17,527 nt of DNA from Solicoccozyma terricola (lineage: Eukaryota > Basidiomycota > Tremellomycetes > Filobasidiales > Piskurozymaceae), in contig BCLD01000001.1 in NCBI GenBank assembly GCA_001600875.1, positions 54,533-72,059 of the forward strand, written 5' to 3'. Both the position numbers and the translations under genes were made by a program. Below are positions 1 through 8,635 of this stretch, piece after piece. The notes below the pieces were generated by a model, which saw only the letters and a list, made by a program, of their open reading frames with translations, did no database searches and was not told where the DNA came from. How positions within the stretch are numbered: position 1 is the first letter of the stretch; each line of letters begins with the position of its first letter.

Positions 1-634
1 GGGTGCGGTCGCGGGAGAGTGTGGTTAGTGTTATAGTTTCCCATGGGATACCAGAGTGCAAGTCCATGAGTTTGCCATCGCGTTCTCGTTTGACCGGGGG
101 GGGGGGGGGGGGGGGGGGAAGCAGTCAGCAGTGGCAAAACGTTCTCCCCCCCCCCCCCTCCCCAAAACTCCAACCAACCTGTATCCAAGCACCCTTGTAT
201 CTGAAATAATGCGTTCCAGGTCCGGGAACCAACGAGAACATCGCCTCTGAGCTCCCATTCTCATGTTGTTTGTACGTCGTTTCGACTGCCAGTTGGTGGG
301 ATTTCAATTGAAGTGGAGTTGTTCCTCTCCAAATGGATTGAATGTTGCGCCATCGACTTGTCAGTGATGAAGAGGGAGTAGTGGAAGCGACGGCAGCTGC
401 ATCAGCCGTCTGACTACCCATCCATTCGAGAAACCATGGATACGATCGATCCTTGGAAGGGATTTCCAGCGTGACTAGAAGACGACGATGTGCGAGTGTC
501 GATAGGAGAGTGGTGGAACGACGGAGGACGGTTAATGCGACGCCTATGCCCTGGACAAGGGGGGAGATCGGGAGCTCGTGGTTAGGGAAAGCGGTGGTGG
601 AGGTGGGTGGGTAGACAGAGACAGAGACAGACAT
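1..634 (-). CDS. BCS1: BCS1, mitochondrial AAA chaperone for complex III assembly (partial, 5' end)
   Basis: BCS1 is an inner-membrane AAA protein that moves the folded Rieske iron-sulfur protein across the membrane during cytochrome bc1 assembly. Only the first coding exon is here: 634 down to 179, 152 codons. Visible in order are a Ser/Val-rich leader, a membrane segment (SPLVQGIGVALTVLRR, about residues 24-39), then the BCS1_N hallmarks LLVTLEIPSKDRSYPWFLEW, VETTYKQHENG and PGPGTHYFRYKGAWIQ. An insertion of roughly 30 residues rich in Ala/Ser/Thr lies between the last two blocks compared with human or yeast BCS1. The start at 634 is the only ATG in frame; the frame is open further upstream without another ATG. 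After AWIQ the frame stops unless an intron begins at 178 (GTTGGT). A CACTAACC branch site at 23-30 with no AG after it places the acceptor left of the window. The AAA ATPase domain is therefore outside. Identity is firm; the exact start is less so. Confidence 0.92.
96..158. repeat. G23 and C13 homopolymers inside BCS1 intron 1
   Basis: A run of 23 G at 96-118 and a run of 13 C at 146-158 lie 27 nt apart in the BCS1 intron. In the transcribed (minus) sense this reads G13 first, then C23, so the pre-mRNA could form a G:C hairpin. Run lengths in assemblies are unreliable for such tracts. Confidence 0.9.
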
Positions 635-1120
635 ACCATGAGTCCGGCACCAGCTGAAAAGTATGGACTGTGCGGGGAGGAAGAGGGCGTTGGTGGGGTA
701 AGTTTCCGTCTCTTCGATCACAAGTCAAGGACTTTTACTGCGTTAGGAAGATATGAATGATTCCCGTGATTGCGAGAAGGAAAGATTCTTCGCTATGCTA
801 AGAGACATGGTGCTCGCTGTGCTCGCGAGAATCACATCACGCTCGCTTCGCTCGGCAAAGGCAGATGATCGTTTACTATTATCAGGGGTAGGTTGCTCGC
901 TACGCTCGCCGAGGACAGATTGCTCGCTCTCCTTGCGACGAAGAGAGAAAAGAATGCTCGCTAAGTTCGCAGAAGAGTGCTCGCTGCGCTCGCCGAAGAA
1001 TGCGCACTACGTTCGTGGAAGAGTGCTCGCTGCGCTCGACGAATAATGCTCACTACGTTCGCCGAAGACGAGCTCGCTCGCTCGCGCTCGCGTTCGCATG
1101 ATAATTCTTCGCTCTTCAAC
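635..1120. other. Intergenic region upstream of BCS1
   Basis: No convincing gene is seen on either strand. The region should hold the BCS1 promoter and 5' leader (minus strand). It contains a 23-bp tandem repeat array and its diverged flank. Open frames crossing the array change frame from unit to unit because 23 is not a multiple of 3, which argues against coding. A minus-strand CTAACGCAG just left of the array, near 742-750, looks like an intron 3' end, so a 5'-UTR intron of BCS1 spanning the repeats is possible but unproven. Confidence 0.6.
955..1069. repeat. 23-bp GC-rich minisatellite, five exact-length units
   Basis: Five consecutive 23-nt units begin at 955, 978, 1001, 1024 and 1047. 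Each opens with TGC(T/G)C(G/A)CT and ends with (A/G)AAGA or a close variant. Units 2 and 4 carry TGCGCTCG in the middle, whereas units 1, 3 and 5 carry TAAGTTCG or TACGTTCG, so the array alternates as a 46-bp dimer. Diverged copies of the GCTCGCT core with variable spacing occur upstream at 811, 840, 894 and 921, and a GCTCGC-rich tail follows at 1071-1097. No unique spacers are present. Confidence 0.9.
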
Positions 1121-1333
1121 TCACTTATCCTTGAACACCCCATCCACCATCCCTCTAATCCCACTCGGTTGAGAAACAGCAATCCCACCATCCTGTAGCC
1201 CAATATCCGATTCGACTACCGACGTCGTCGCAGTCGGTGCTGCCGTCGATGGCTTGGCCTCTGAGACATTCTGTGTCATCTCATCGACCTTAGACGTCCC
1301 TGCGAGCGGTTGATGGTCCCGGGAGTACCTCAT
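1121..1333 (-). CDS. Possible small hypothetical protein (70 aa) or 5' exon
   Basis: A 70-codon frame starts with ATG at 1333 in a good context (CACACCATGAGG) and ends with TGA at 1121-1123. The product is hydrophilic, rich in Thr/Ala/Ser, and ends GIRGMVDGVFKDK. I do not recognise it and see no membrane segment or signal peptide. It sits between BCS1 and RTC3 on the BCS1 strand. The stop codon is embedded in a strong donor (AA|GTGAGTTG), so this may be the first exon of something longer. One possible acceptor (TTTTCAG, ending near 655) would join it in frame to the BCS1 frame upstream of Met1. It could equally be a chance open frame. Confidence 0.33.
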   Translation of the reverse strand: MRYSRDHQPLAGTSKVDEMTQNVSEAKPSTAAPTATTSVVESDIGLQDGGIAVSQPSGIRGMVDGVFKDK

Positions 1334-1677
1334 GGTGTGCGTAGTAACTTGTACTGCAGATGTAGATGAGGACGGCAGGGTAGGAGGCGATCGATGGTGT
1401 TCGCGCAATAATTATCATTTCACGTGTTAGCCCGCCCCGCCCCGCCACCGCCACCGCCACCGCCCGCTACCCCGCCCCACACGTGACCCCCGACTGGCTG
1501 TATCACGTGCCTCCACGTCATCGCCCGTGGCCCCCTTGGTGCAGTGGATGACCTGTCAGTCAATTAACTACCCCCCCCTCCCACATCCTCGTTCACACTA
1601 CATCACACGAACATCCCCTCCTATCCCCTATCACAACCACAACCACAACCACCCACTCCACAACCACCACATCCACC
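1334..1677. other. Intergenic region, probable RTC3 promoter
   Basis: This stretch holds a GC-rich block of CCCCGC and CCACCG repeats (about 1431-1475), three CACGTG boxes and a purine-poor CAACCA-rich leader (about 1633-1675) running into the RTC3 start. No gene is seen. Confidence 0.6.
1421..1509. promoter_or_regulatory. Cluster of three CACGTG E-boxes
   Basis: Palindromic CACGTG occurs at 1421-1426, 1480-1485 (followed by ACC, i.e. CACGTGACC) and 1504-1509. Three copies in 89 nt is far above the roughly one per 4 kb expected by chance. CACGTG is the core of Cbf1/bHLH-type sites in fungi. The cluster lies 169-257 nt before the RTC3 start and 88-176 nt before the start of the minus-strand small frame, so it could serve either direction. 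Binding is inferred. Confidence 0.55.
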
Positions 1678-2976
1678 ATGTCTCCAGAATCAAAGATCGC
1701 AGTCTACAAACCCCACCCCAAGAGCACCAAGGAGTACATGGTCCTCATCGATGATGAATCCGAGGTGAGGGTTTTGATGTTTCTCTCTTCCCTTTCCCAT
1801 TTTGTCCTCGTATGGCACGCTGAAACAACGAATACCCATCACCGGGTATGCTACCACCTAGTACAAGGCGTGGTTAGATGGGGACAAGTCGATTGCTACC
1901 ACTAGATTCACTTCTGGGTTGTTGGTGAGTTGGAACGTGGCATGGTAGGTTCGAGCAAGAATGAGGGAAAAACTGATTACTCGTATTATTTTCTTGTTTT
2001 CTATCACCCTCATTTCGGGTCTGCGGTCTGCGGCCTACTCATCGTCATCGTCATGCGGATTCCCCGATCGACATGCATCTTCTTCACTCACCCGCACGGA
2101 TTTCCCATAACTCCTTCCGCTCATTTCCTTCGTCCCTTCCCCTATCCAACATTCTCACGCATTCCATAACCCGTCTCTTTCCCAATCGCCTTTCAATTTT
2201 CCCAACCTTCTCGTTTCACCATTCAAACCTCACCTCTACCCGTTCATTGTTCATACCGTTCGCATTCGGGTGAATTCAATCATCCTCTCCATTTCTCTCC
2301 GCGTTCGTCATCCAAACCCCAACCCCTCACCCCACACACCCCGCACTGTTATGTAAATCCCATTCCTGTTTTCGACATCCCACCACCACCACCACCACCA
2401 CCACCACCACCACCACCCCGCGCAGTACACATGCGAAACCGGATCTCAAGGCATATGGCTAACCCCATCAGCCAACGAAATCTCCTCTGATTTCCAAGCT
2501 ACAAATGAAGATGGAGAAGCTATCGATGAAGAGGGTAGAGTGAAAAAGGGGAATAAGAAGAGTCAGACTATTGCTGTTGAGTGAGTAGGGGAGAGGGGGG
2601 AACGGGAGGGAAAAATCCACCCGCCGAAACCTTGTTTCGGGGGTCTCCTTTCCTTTCTCACTGCCTTTTGGAGACTGAAAAGAGGTATTTTCCTCCCCCC
2701 TTTTTTCGCACGTACAAATAGAGAGGCAGTCAATGTTATTCTTACAAAGGGACATCTTCAAACCGCTAAAGGTTTCGGAACAGGCGGTAGTGAGATGAAC
2801 CCATCTCGGTGAGTTGTGCGGATGATGTTTCTACAACGGTTGTGGAAAGGAAACGGAAGGGGGATGGACTGATTTTGGTGTTTTTCGTGTTTTCGTTTTC
2901 GTTTGGTGGGTCATCGGTGTGTTTTAGTGGATCGGGTATGTCAACTGGAAATGTTGGAAATCTTCAAGGTCGTTAA
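1678..2976 (+). CDS. RTC3: RTC3-like SBDS-domain protein (about 146 aa, five exons)
   Basis: Exons: 1678-1764, 1862-1924, 2426-2580, 2722-2808, 2928-2976; all phases close. The protein is a single SBDS-like fold related to yeast Rtc3 (YHR087W), a small stress-linked protein tied to RNA metabolism. Visible features are an N-terminal strand with IAVYKPHPKSTKEYMVLIDD, then YKAWLDGDKSIATTRF, then YTCETGSQGIWLTPSANEI, an acidic/Lys loop, the helix EEAVNVILTKGHLQTAKGFG and a Gly/Ser tail ending VGNLQGR. The start is preceded by CACC. An in-frame TGA at 2810-2812 overlaps the last donor (CG|GTGAGT), so intron retention would end the protein at MNPSR. I prefer the spliced form because the downstream exon continues cleanly. 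Intron 2 is unusually long (501 nt). Family assignment is good; the C-terminus is less certain. Confidence 0.82.
2381..2416 (+). repeat. (CAC)12 microsatellite at the end of RTC3 intron 2
   Basis: About twelve CAC units stop 9 nt before the acceptor AG at 2424-2425. The tract occupies the place of the polypyrimidine tract of this 501-nt intron. Confidence 0.9.
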
Positions 2977-3357
2977 ATCGAATGATGACGGACGAACGGG
3001 GGGAGGGGGGTTGAATGAAAAAAAAAAAAAACCGGATGGGAATGCAAGGCAATGAAAGCCAACGAAAAACCCCCCACCCCGGGGCCCGGTGTGAAGATAC
3101 GAGGTAGAAAGCCCAATGAAATGATGCGACGGTTGAATGTGAATGGAAACATGACAAAATGAAATGAAATGAAAAAGATGCGCTGTGATGACGCGTGATG
3201 ATGCACCGGATAAACTTGATTTCAACTCGATTCCCTTTCATGTTGGATGAGGTGGTCAGTTCTCACTTGTCCACAGATACAACCATCATGGCATAATCAT
3301 CATCGACCATCAACTACAAAGCCAATTCCCCTTCCCCTTCCCCTTCCCCTTCCCCTC
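2977..3357. other. Intergenic region between RTC3 and the Mug190-like gene
   Basis: No gene is seen. It contains a G-rich patch (about 2999-3010), an A14 run at 3018-3031, a GC block (CCCCCCACCCCGGGGCCC, about 3069-3086) and AAATG repeats near 3157-3175. It ends in a CT-rich tract with CCCCTT units at about 3328-3356 that abuts the chosen start of the next gene, as is common in fungal core promoters and leaders. Confidence 0.6.
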
Positions 3358-6300
3358 ATGTCGGTGCACAACGTTCCAGTGGTAGCGGTGATACCGCCAG
3401 ATCAACCACCACCGTCGGAAACCTCCACCACCCTCGACTCCATTCATCAACCTCCATCTACTTCACAGGCCCCCGCCACTGCAACATCACTTTCATCCCT
3501 CCCTCCTCCTCTCCCGCCGAGATCAAGGTCATCCCATCGTGCAAACGCAGGTAGCAGCAATATAACGAGCGAGTCGAAGCCGGAGACGTTGACTGTCGGC
3601 GATGTCGGCGCCGTCCAAGCGGGGTCGGCGCAGCGTCCACCGATTCTACCGCCAAGGAGAGCGGATGTTGAGGGTGGGGGAGGTAGGACACCGAGTGTTC
3701 ATGGAGGATCGATTACCACAACGGATATACCCATCCCGGACGAGTCGTTGACTACACCTGTACCAATCACATCAACCACCACTTCAAACCCGGCACCGCC
3801 TCTTCCTCCTCGTTCAGCCGCTCTCGATTCATCCATCGCAAACGCTGCTAATGCCACAGTCGCCACTACCACCCATCTATCCACCCTCGAACGACCTCCA
3901 ACTTCATTCCTCATCATCACACCCCTTCTCCTCGTCCTCGCATACGCTCGCGTCAACCTCCTCATCCTCGCTCTCGTGTGTTGTGGTTCATGGTGGCTAT
4001 GGGCAGAGATAAGACGGTCTGAGAGAGATCGGATGGAGAAAACGTTGGAGATGCCGAAGGATGAAAGAGAGGCTGAGGGGAAATCAATGAGTGGAATGGT
4101 GAAAAGGGAGAAGGAGAGTGTGAATTGGATGTGAGTGGGTAGAGATGCTCAAGGGCGTGGCGAAAGGAACTCTGAGGAGCATTAACTCTGGATTCTTCTT
4201 CGTGAATTTTAACCAGGAATCATGCTCTCAGAACACTATGGCCCGTTCTGTCAACAGACATGTTGACGCCATTCATCGATCTCTTGGAGGACGCTATGAT
4301 ATCACAGGTACCACCGATCATCGTGAGTACGGGGGCCGTCAGAAAGATGACAGCCTTGTTCGGATGATACTGATATGGGTGATGGTCTTGCGCGGTGGGT
4401 CAGTCTTCCGTCAGGTTAACAAGTCCGAGTCTGGGGAATGAACCGTTTGTCATCGACTCGATGAGGGTCCTGCAGGATAGTGAAGTGAAACAGCCCTGTT
4501 TTCGCCTCATCACATGCTTTTGGATGGCTGACAGATGATGGAATATTCCACAGTGGTTTGAACATCTATCCACCCCCAAATCAGCTCCTACAAACACCAC
4601 AAAGTCTGATAAAGCCAACATCCTCTCCCGAAAGAAATCCTCATCCTCGACCGCAGGAGGAGTCGGATCGGGAACCGAAGCACAATCTATCAGATCGTAC
4701 GTCGGGAGCGAGAAAGACGAAGAGCATCGCCATGAAGAAGCTACAGATCGTCAACGTCGCGACAGTGCATCGTTGAATATTGGAGGTCGGAGAGGGCAAG
4801 GCGCTGGTATGCCACAAGATGGACATGGCACTCCAGATGATCGAGCAGCTCACAAAGTAAACGACGAACAATCGGCTCAAAACACTGAGCGCGGCCAAAG
4901 TGGATTCGATGACGATAGAGATTTACAAGGAGATGGTCAGTTTGTCAACTTTGAAGTGGACTTTTCCTTTGATGGGAGGGAAAACAAGAACGCTTGGAGT
5001 TTGCGTTTCATTTGTTACATGGGATTCGGGTTGAAGGGAATCGGTGGTACGGAATTACGTGGGTGGGAGGTGGCAAATAGATTCGGGTTATCACTTGAAG
5101 CTAACCTGTTAATATGGTCATTGAAGCGGTGTGGATCGACCTATTGCAGGTCCGCGGCAGAGTAAGTGCCGCACGTTGACGTACGCCCAAAAAAAAGAAA
5201 ATCTCACAAACCATCTACTTCCTCAGGCATTCGTCCGCCTCCAGCTCTCCTCTTCGCCGCCGTTCGTTCGGACAGGCTCTTTCACCATGCCGTTCCTTCC
5301 GTCTTTCGACATCTCGGCAAAGCCTCTGAAAAAATTCGACGTGATGAATCTACCGTTAACAAAGTCGTTTAGTGAGTTGCGGTGGAACCGAACCACTACG
5401 CACTCTGCCTGACAAGAACGTGTACGCTGGTAGTGATGAAGAGTATCAGGGAAGTGGCCGATACCTTTGTGACACCGAAATCGTGGGCATCACTCGGGCT
5501 ATTACCGGCTATTAGAGTTTGGCTGACTTCTCTTCTTGTAGATACACCATGGACTTGGACGTGAGTGCCTGAGGAACTTTGCAATCCACATGCCCCCCAG
5601 CTGATATATCTGACATGCAGCGCCTCCTATTGGGTCAAGAGGCATCTCTACGAACAAACGCGATCGGCGTCCTGCAAATCCGATTGCATCGCTGCCAGGA
5701 CCTTCGTGCTATGGACGCACTCGGAACCAGCGATCCGTACGCCACGGTATCGTTCTCCAAATACGACCGACCACTCTACTCAACTAGAACTATCGTCAAG
5801 TCGCTGAATCCGAGGTGGGAGGAGGACGCTTTCAGTGAGTGTCAGACCGGCCTTCCCTCGAACCAACGTCCGCGCTCGAACAACGTACTTCACTTTCACA
5901 GTCCTCGTCGACAGCGACCATGTCGCCAACGGAGAGCACGTCGTCATACGAATATACGACAGCGACCGCTTCAGCTCGGACGACTCCCTCGGCATGGTTA
6001 GGGTTAACCTGCTGAAGCTGGTAGAAACCCCCGCCGACGGATCCAACGACGGTCTCCAAAGGCAAACAACCACGTTAACAGCAGAGCACGCTGGCATGAA
6101 GGTTGGAGGAACTCTCGATTGGTCGTGGGGGTTCTTTCCAATCCACAAAATGTCATCGCACTCCGGGGAACAAGCCGATGTTACCGAGGAGGAATTCGCT
6201 GCTGAGAAGACGGGCACTGCTACTGGTCGGAAGGGTGACTCTGAGGCACCTGGCCTTCTCCACAAGTTGATGAGAGGGTTGGCTCCCGAACCGTTCGAAT

Positions 6301-8525
6301 GGGAGCAAGAACGTCGACAACGCCGGCTCGATAGTGTGGCTTGGCTCACCGGACAGAGAGCAAGGGAGGCCATGGAGGCTAGCCTGCCTCCAACTGAAGA
6401 CTATCGCTCAGGAATCCTCAACTTTCACATCCATCAAGCGACTGACCTACAAATGGAGACGAGTAGTGGTACCTTTCACCGATTGAAGGCCAAGAATGGC
6501 AACGGGGCAATAGGTGGTCGGCCAAGTGAGTAGGAGCAGTAGCAGAGGGCCTAACGGTCTGCTCACGTACTCGTTCTCGCAGCCCTCGAAGATTCACTTG
6601 ACGCCCCTGCGTGGGATACGAAGAAACCACCAAGCGCGTATTGCGAAGTCATCCTCAATGGCAGGCTAGTCTTTCGCACGCGAACCAAGCAACTCAGTCC
6701 TGCACCTTACTGGAACGCCACGTCGGAGAGATTCATTCAAGATTGGACAAAGGCAAGACTGGTCATTGTGGTCAGGGATGAACGGGATAGAGAGCATGGC
6801 GAGTCGAAACGAGACCTTTTTGTATTATTGCGCGCTGATGCGTTTTCTCTTTCAACAGACCCCGTCATCGGTCTTGTAGCTTTCGATCTGTCCAGTCTTT
6901 TCAATTCGTCTTGTCAGGTCTCCAGGTAATGCCATCTCCGCCGCCCACACTAGATTGAAAGGTCATCTGACAGCCTTGCGTATGGTGTTAGGTTATACCC
7001 ATTACAGGCTGGTCTAGGCCGGGGCCATCGTGAGTGATGCTGTGTGAGCGTATTCGGGACGGTCACTGATCAAGCCAACGCTGCCACCGACAGTCCGATT
7101 ATCACTTTTGTTCAAAGCGGTCGAGCTTCAACTTCCGCACAACGTCAGTGGCTTTGAGCTGGCCACTATTGATGTCTTGCGTCTATCCACTCCCGCCTCA
7201 TTGACTGCAGGAACGAACTGCAAAGACCTGGCCGTACAACTGCAAACCGACGCAGATGGTGTGACCCTCGATTACCCGACTGCAGGTGGGACGAATGGCC
7301 ATTCCCGTTCCTCTTCGTTGGCATCTCTGGCATCCGTTGCATCCAAGCACTCGAAATACGCCAGACAACCTTCCTCGTCGTCTCTCAATCTCGCCACCTC
7401 GAATGAAGCTCTTGAATGGGTGGTTCTTAATCCCCCTCGATCTTTAGCTATTCAGTACCTACATTCCTGCTCCCTCCTGTTAAAATTCACCTGCAAGAAC
7501 GGAAAGCTGAAGAAGGAGCAGACGTTGGGAATGAGCGTTATCCATCTTACCGATCTCGTAGATGATGAGAAGCTGGAACTGAGTGCACCCGTTTTCCGGA
7601 CTGATGATGTCAACTTGGCTTGGGAACGATCCATCGATTGGCGTGAAGCCAACCAACGTGGACAAGTCACCTCCCCTCAAGCGTCTCCTCAAGCGATGAT
7701 AAACATCACCATCTTGCTTCGATCTGGTATTTCTCGTGCTCACCGCCGTCTTGCAAAGAGAGACAAGCGGTTGATGCACGTTTACGAAGCATGGAAGTTG
7801 GCGCAGGATGTTGGGGTTGACGTGGACTTGAGGAAGGAGAGGGAGAGGGAGAGGAAGAGGCAGGCGAGGGCGATGGTGAGGGAACAGGCCGGGGTGGATG
7901 GTGAAGGCGGCCAAGTGATAGGTGTGGACGAGACTAGTGATGAGAGTGGCGAAAGTAAGGATGGAGAATGGCGAGCATCGTCATCCGGCGGACACGGTCC
8001 GCGGATACACAGCCGACCGAGTGGAAGCTCCATGGCGGACACTTTCGCGACAGGTAGTGTGAGCTCGTTCCATACCTCCCAAGGACAGCAGGGATACATC
8101 CAGGGCGAGAGAATATTGAATCATGGGGAGGAAGATGAATCAGAGGAAGAGGAACTGGAGGAAGACGGCTCGGAGGAAGAGGAAGGAAACGAACAGGGTG
8201 AAGCCTCGTTTTATCGAAAGTGGAGAAACCACTCGAAGGCTCTTCATCGACGGGTAAGTCGTGTTTCTTGCCACTCTGTCCTCCTTCCGACCGAACATAT
8301 CACTGAACCCCCCCCCCCCCCCCNCNCCCCNCGTCATAGAATAAAGGCATAATGCAGAATCAAATCGCGCGCACCGGCCGCCTGATCAAAGACACGGTGC
8401 AAGCCAAGGTTCTGCAGACTGCGGACATTGCGAAAGGTGGAGGAGGGTCGGTTGGGAAAGGAACTGAAGTGAGACGGAGAGGACGGGAGATGGAGATGGA
8501 GGTAGAGGGGCAGTCGAGGATGTGA
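3358..8525 (+). CDS. Mug190/tricalbin-like SMP and C2 domain protein (about 1401 aa, 15 exons)
   Basis: Exons: 3358-4130, 4217-4322, 4404-4484, 4554-5069, 5150-5161, 5227-5371, 5434-5482, 5542-5560, 5621-5834, 5902-6525, 6583-6798, 6859-6925, 6992-7029, 7094-8253, 8340-8525. Proteins of this type sit in the ER and transfer lipids at membrane contacts. Residues 1-180 are Pro/Ser/Thr-rich with PPLPPRS motifs. A hydrophobic hairpin spans about 184-218. The SMP domain spans about 253-567 (ESVNWMNHALRTLWPVL, GFGLKGIGGTELRGWEVRGR, SSPPFVRTGSFTMPFLP, TFVTPKSYTMDLD) with a long polar insertion at about 326-448. C2A (580-682) keeps Asp599, 605, 657, 659 and 665. C2B (about 808-940) lacks the first-loop acids. 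A degenerate third C2-like part, an acidic stretch (Glu/Asp-rich, 8125-8200) and a basic tail follow. An in-frame ATG at 3247 is possible; 3358 follows the CT tract. Confidence 0.88.
5150..5161 (+). other. 12-nt microexon of the Mug190-like gene
   Basis: Between an acceptor (TTGCAG, AG at 5148-5149) and a perfect GTAAGT donor at 5162 lie four codons for VRGR. Joining them to exons 4 and 6 gives ELRGWE-VRGR-AFVRLQL, which fits the SMP pattern of a Trp followed by a charged strand and RLQL. Skipping it stays in frame but loses four residues. Confidence 0.72.
5542..5560 (+). other. 19-nt microexon of the Mug190-like gene
   Basis: The exon runs from an acceptor (CTTGTAG, with CTGAC branch site at 5523) to a GTGAGT donor at 5561. 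It completes PKS and adds YTMDLD, the conserved end of the SMP domain. Without it the frame breaks. Confidence 0.78.
8308..8332 (+). repeat. C homopolymer with ambiguous bases in the last Mug190-like intron
   Basis: Sixteen C (8308-8323) are followed by N at 8324, 8326 and 8331 among further C. The tract lies 6 nt before the acceptor AG at 8338-8339 and so doubles as the polypyrimidine tract. The N calls mark an unresolved length or sequence. Confidence 0.95.
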
Positions 8526-8629
8526 GGCAATGAGGGAGGAGGATGACGAGGAAATACACGATGCGACACGACCAAGTGATTGATTGTAGGATGGATGTAC
8601 GATTGTAATGAATTCGCCACCGACGAAGA

Positions 8630-8635
8630 CACGTG
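8630..8635. promoter_or_regulatory. CACGTG box upstream of PET100
   Basis: CACGTGACC begins 160 nt before the PET100 ATG, within the 264-nt gap after the Mug190-like gene. The same nine bases occur at 1480 upstream of RTC3. A Cbf1/bHLH-type site is inferred from the core only. Confidence 0.45.

Noticed and set aside
753..1046. Plus-strand 97-codon open frame across the repeat array
   Set aside because: It is a product of GC-rich repeats. The unit length of 23 nt shifts frame each time and no family resemblance is seen.
811..1097. Regularly spaced repeats suggestive of a CRISPR array
   Set aside because: The units are directly adjacent without unique spacers, diverged, and in a fungal nuclear genome; a minisatellite explains them.
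1943..1955. GGTTCGA-like tRNA B-box in RTC3 intron 2
   Set aside because: The following bases do not fit GGTTCGANNCC and no A box or cloverleaf can be drawn.
3247..3357. Upstream in-frame ATG at 3247 as start of the Mug190-like protein
   Set aside because: It would translate through the CT-rich tract (Pro-Leu repeats) typical of a leader; the ATG at 3358 directly after that tract is more likely, though 3247 is not excluded.
5996..6009. GGTTAGGGTTAACC resembles telomere repeat units
   Set aside because: It is a single short occurrence that encodes conserved residues (MVRVNLL) of the first C2 domain; no array is present.
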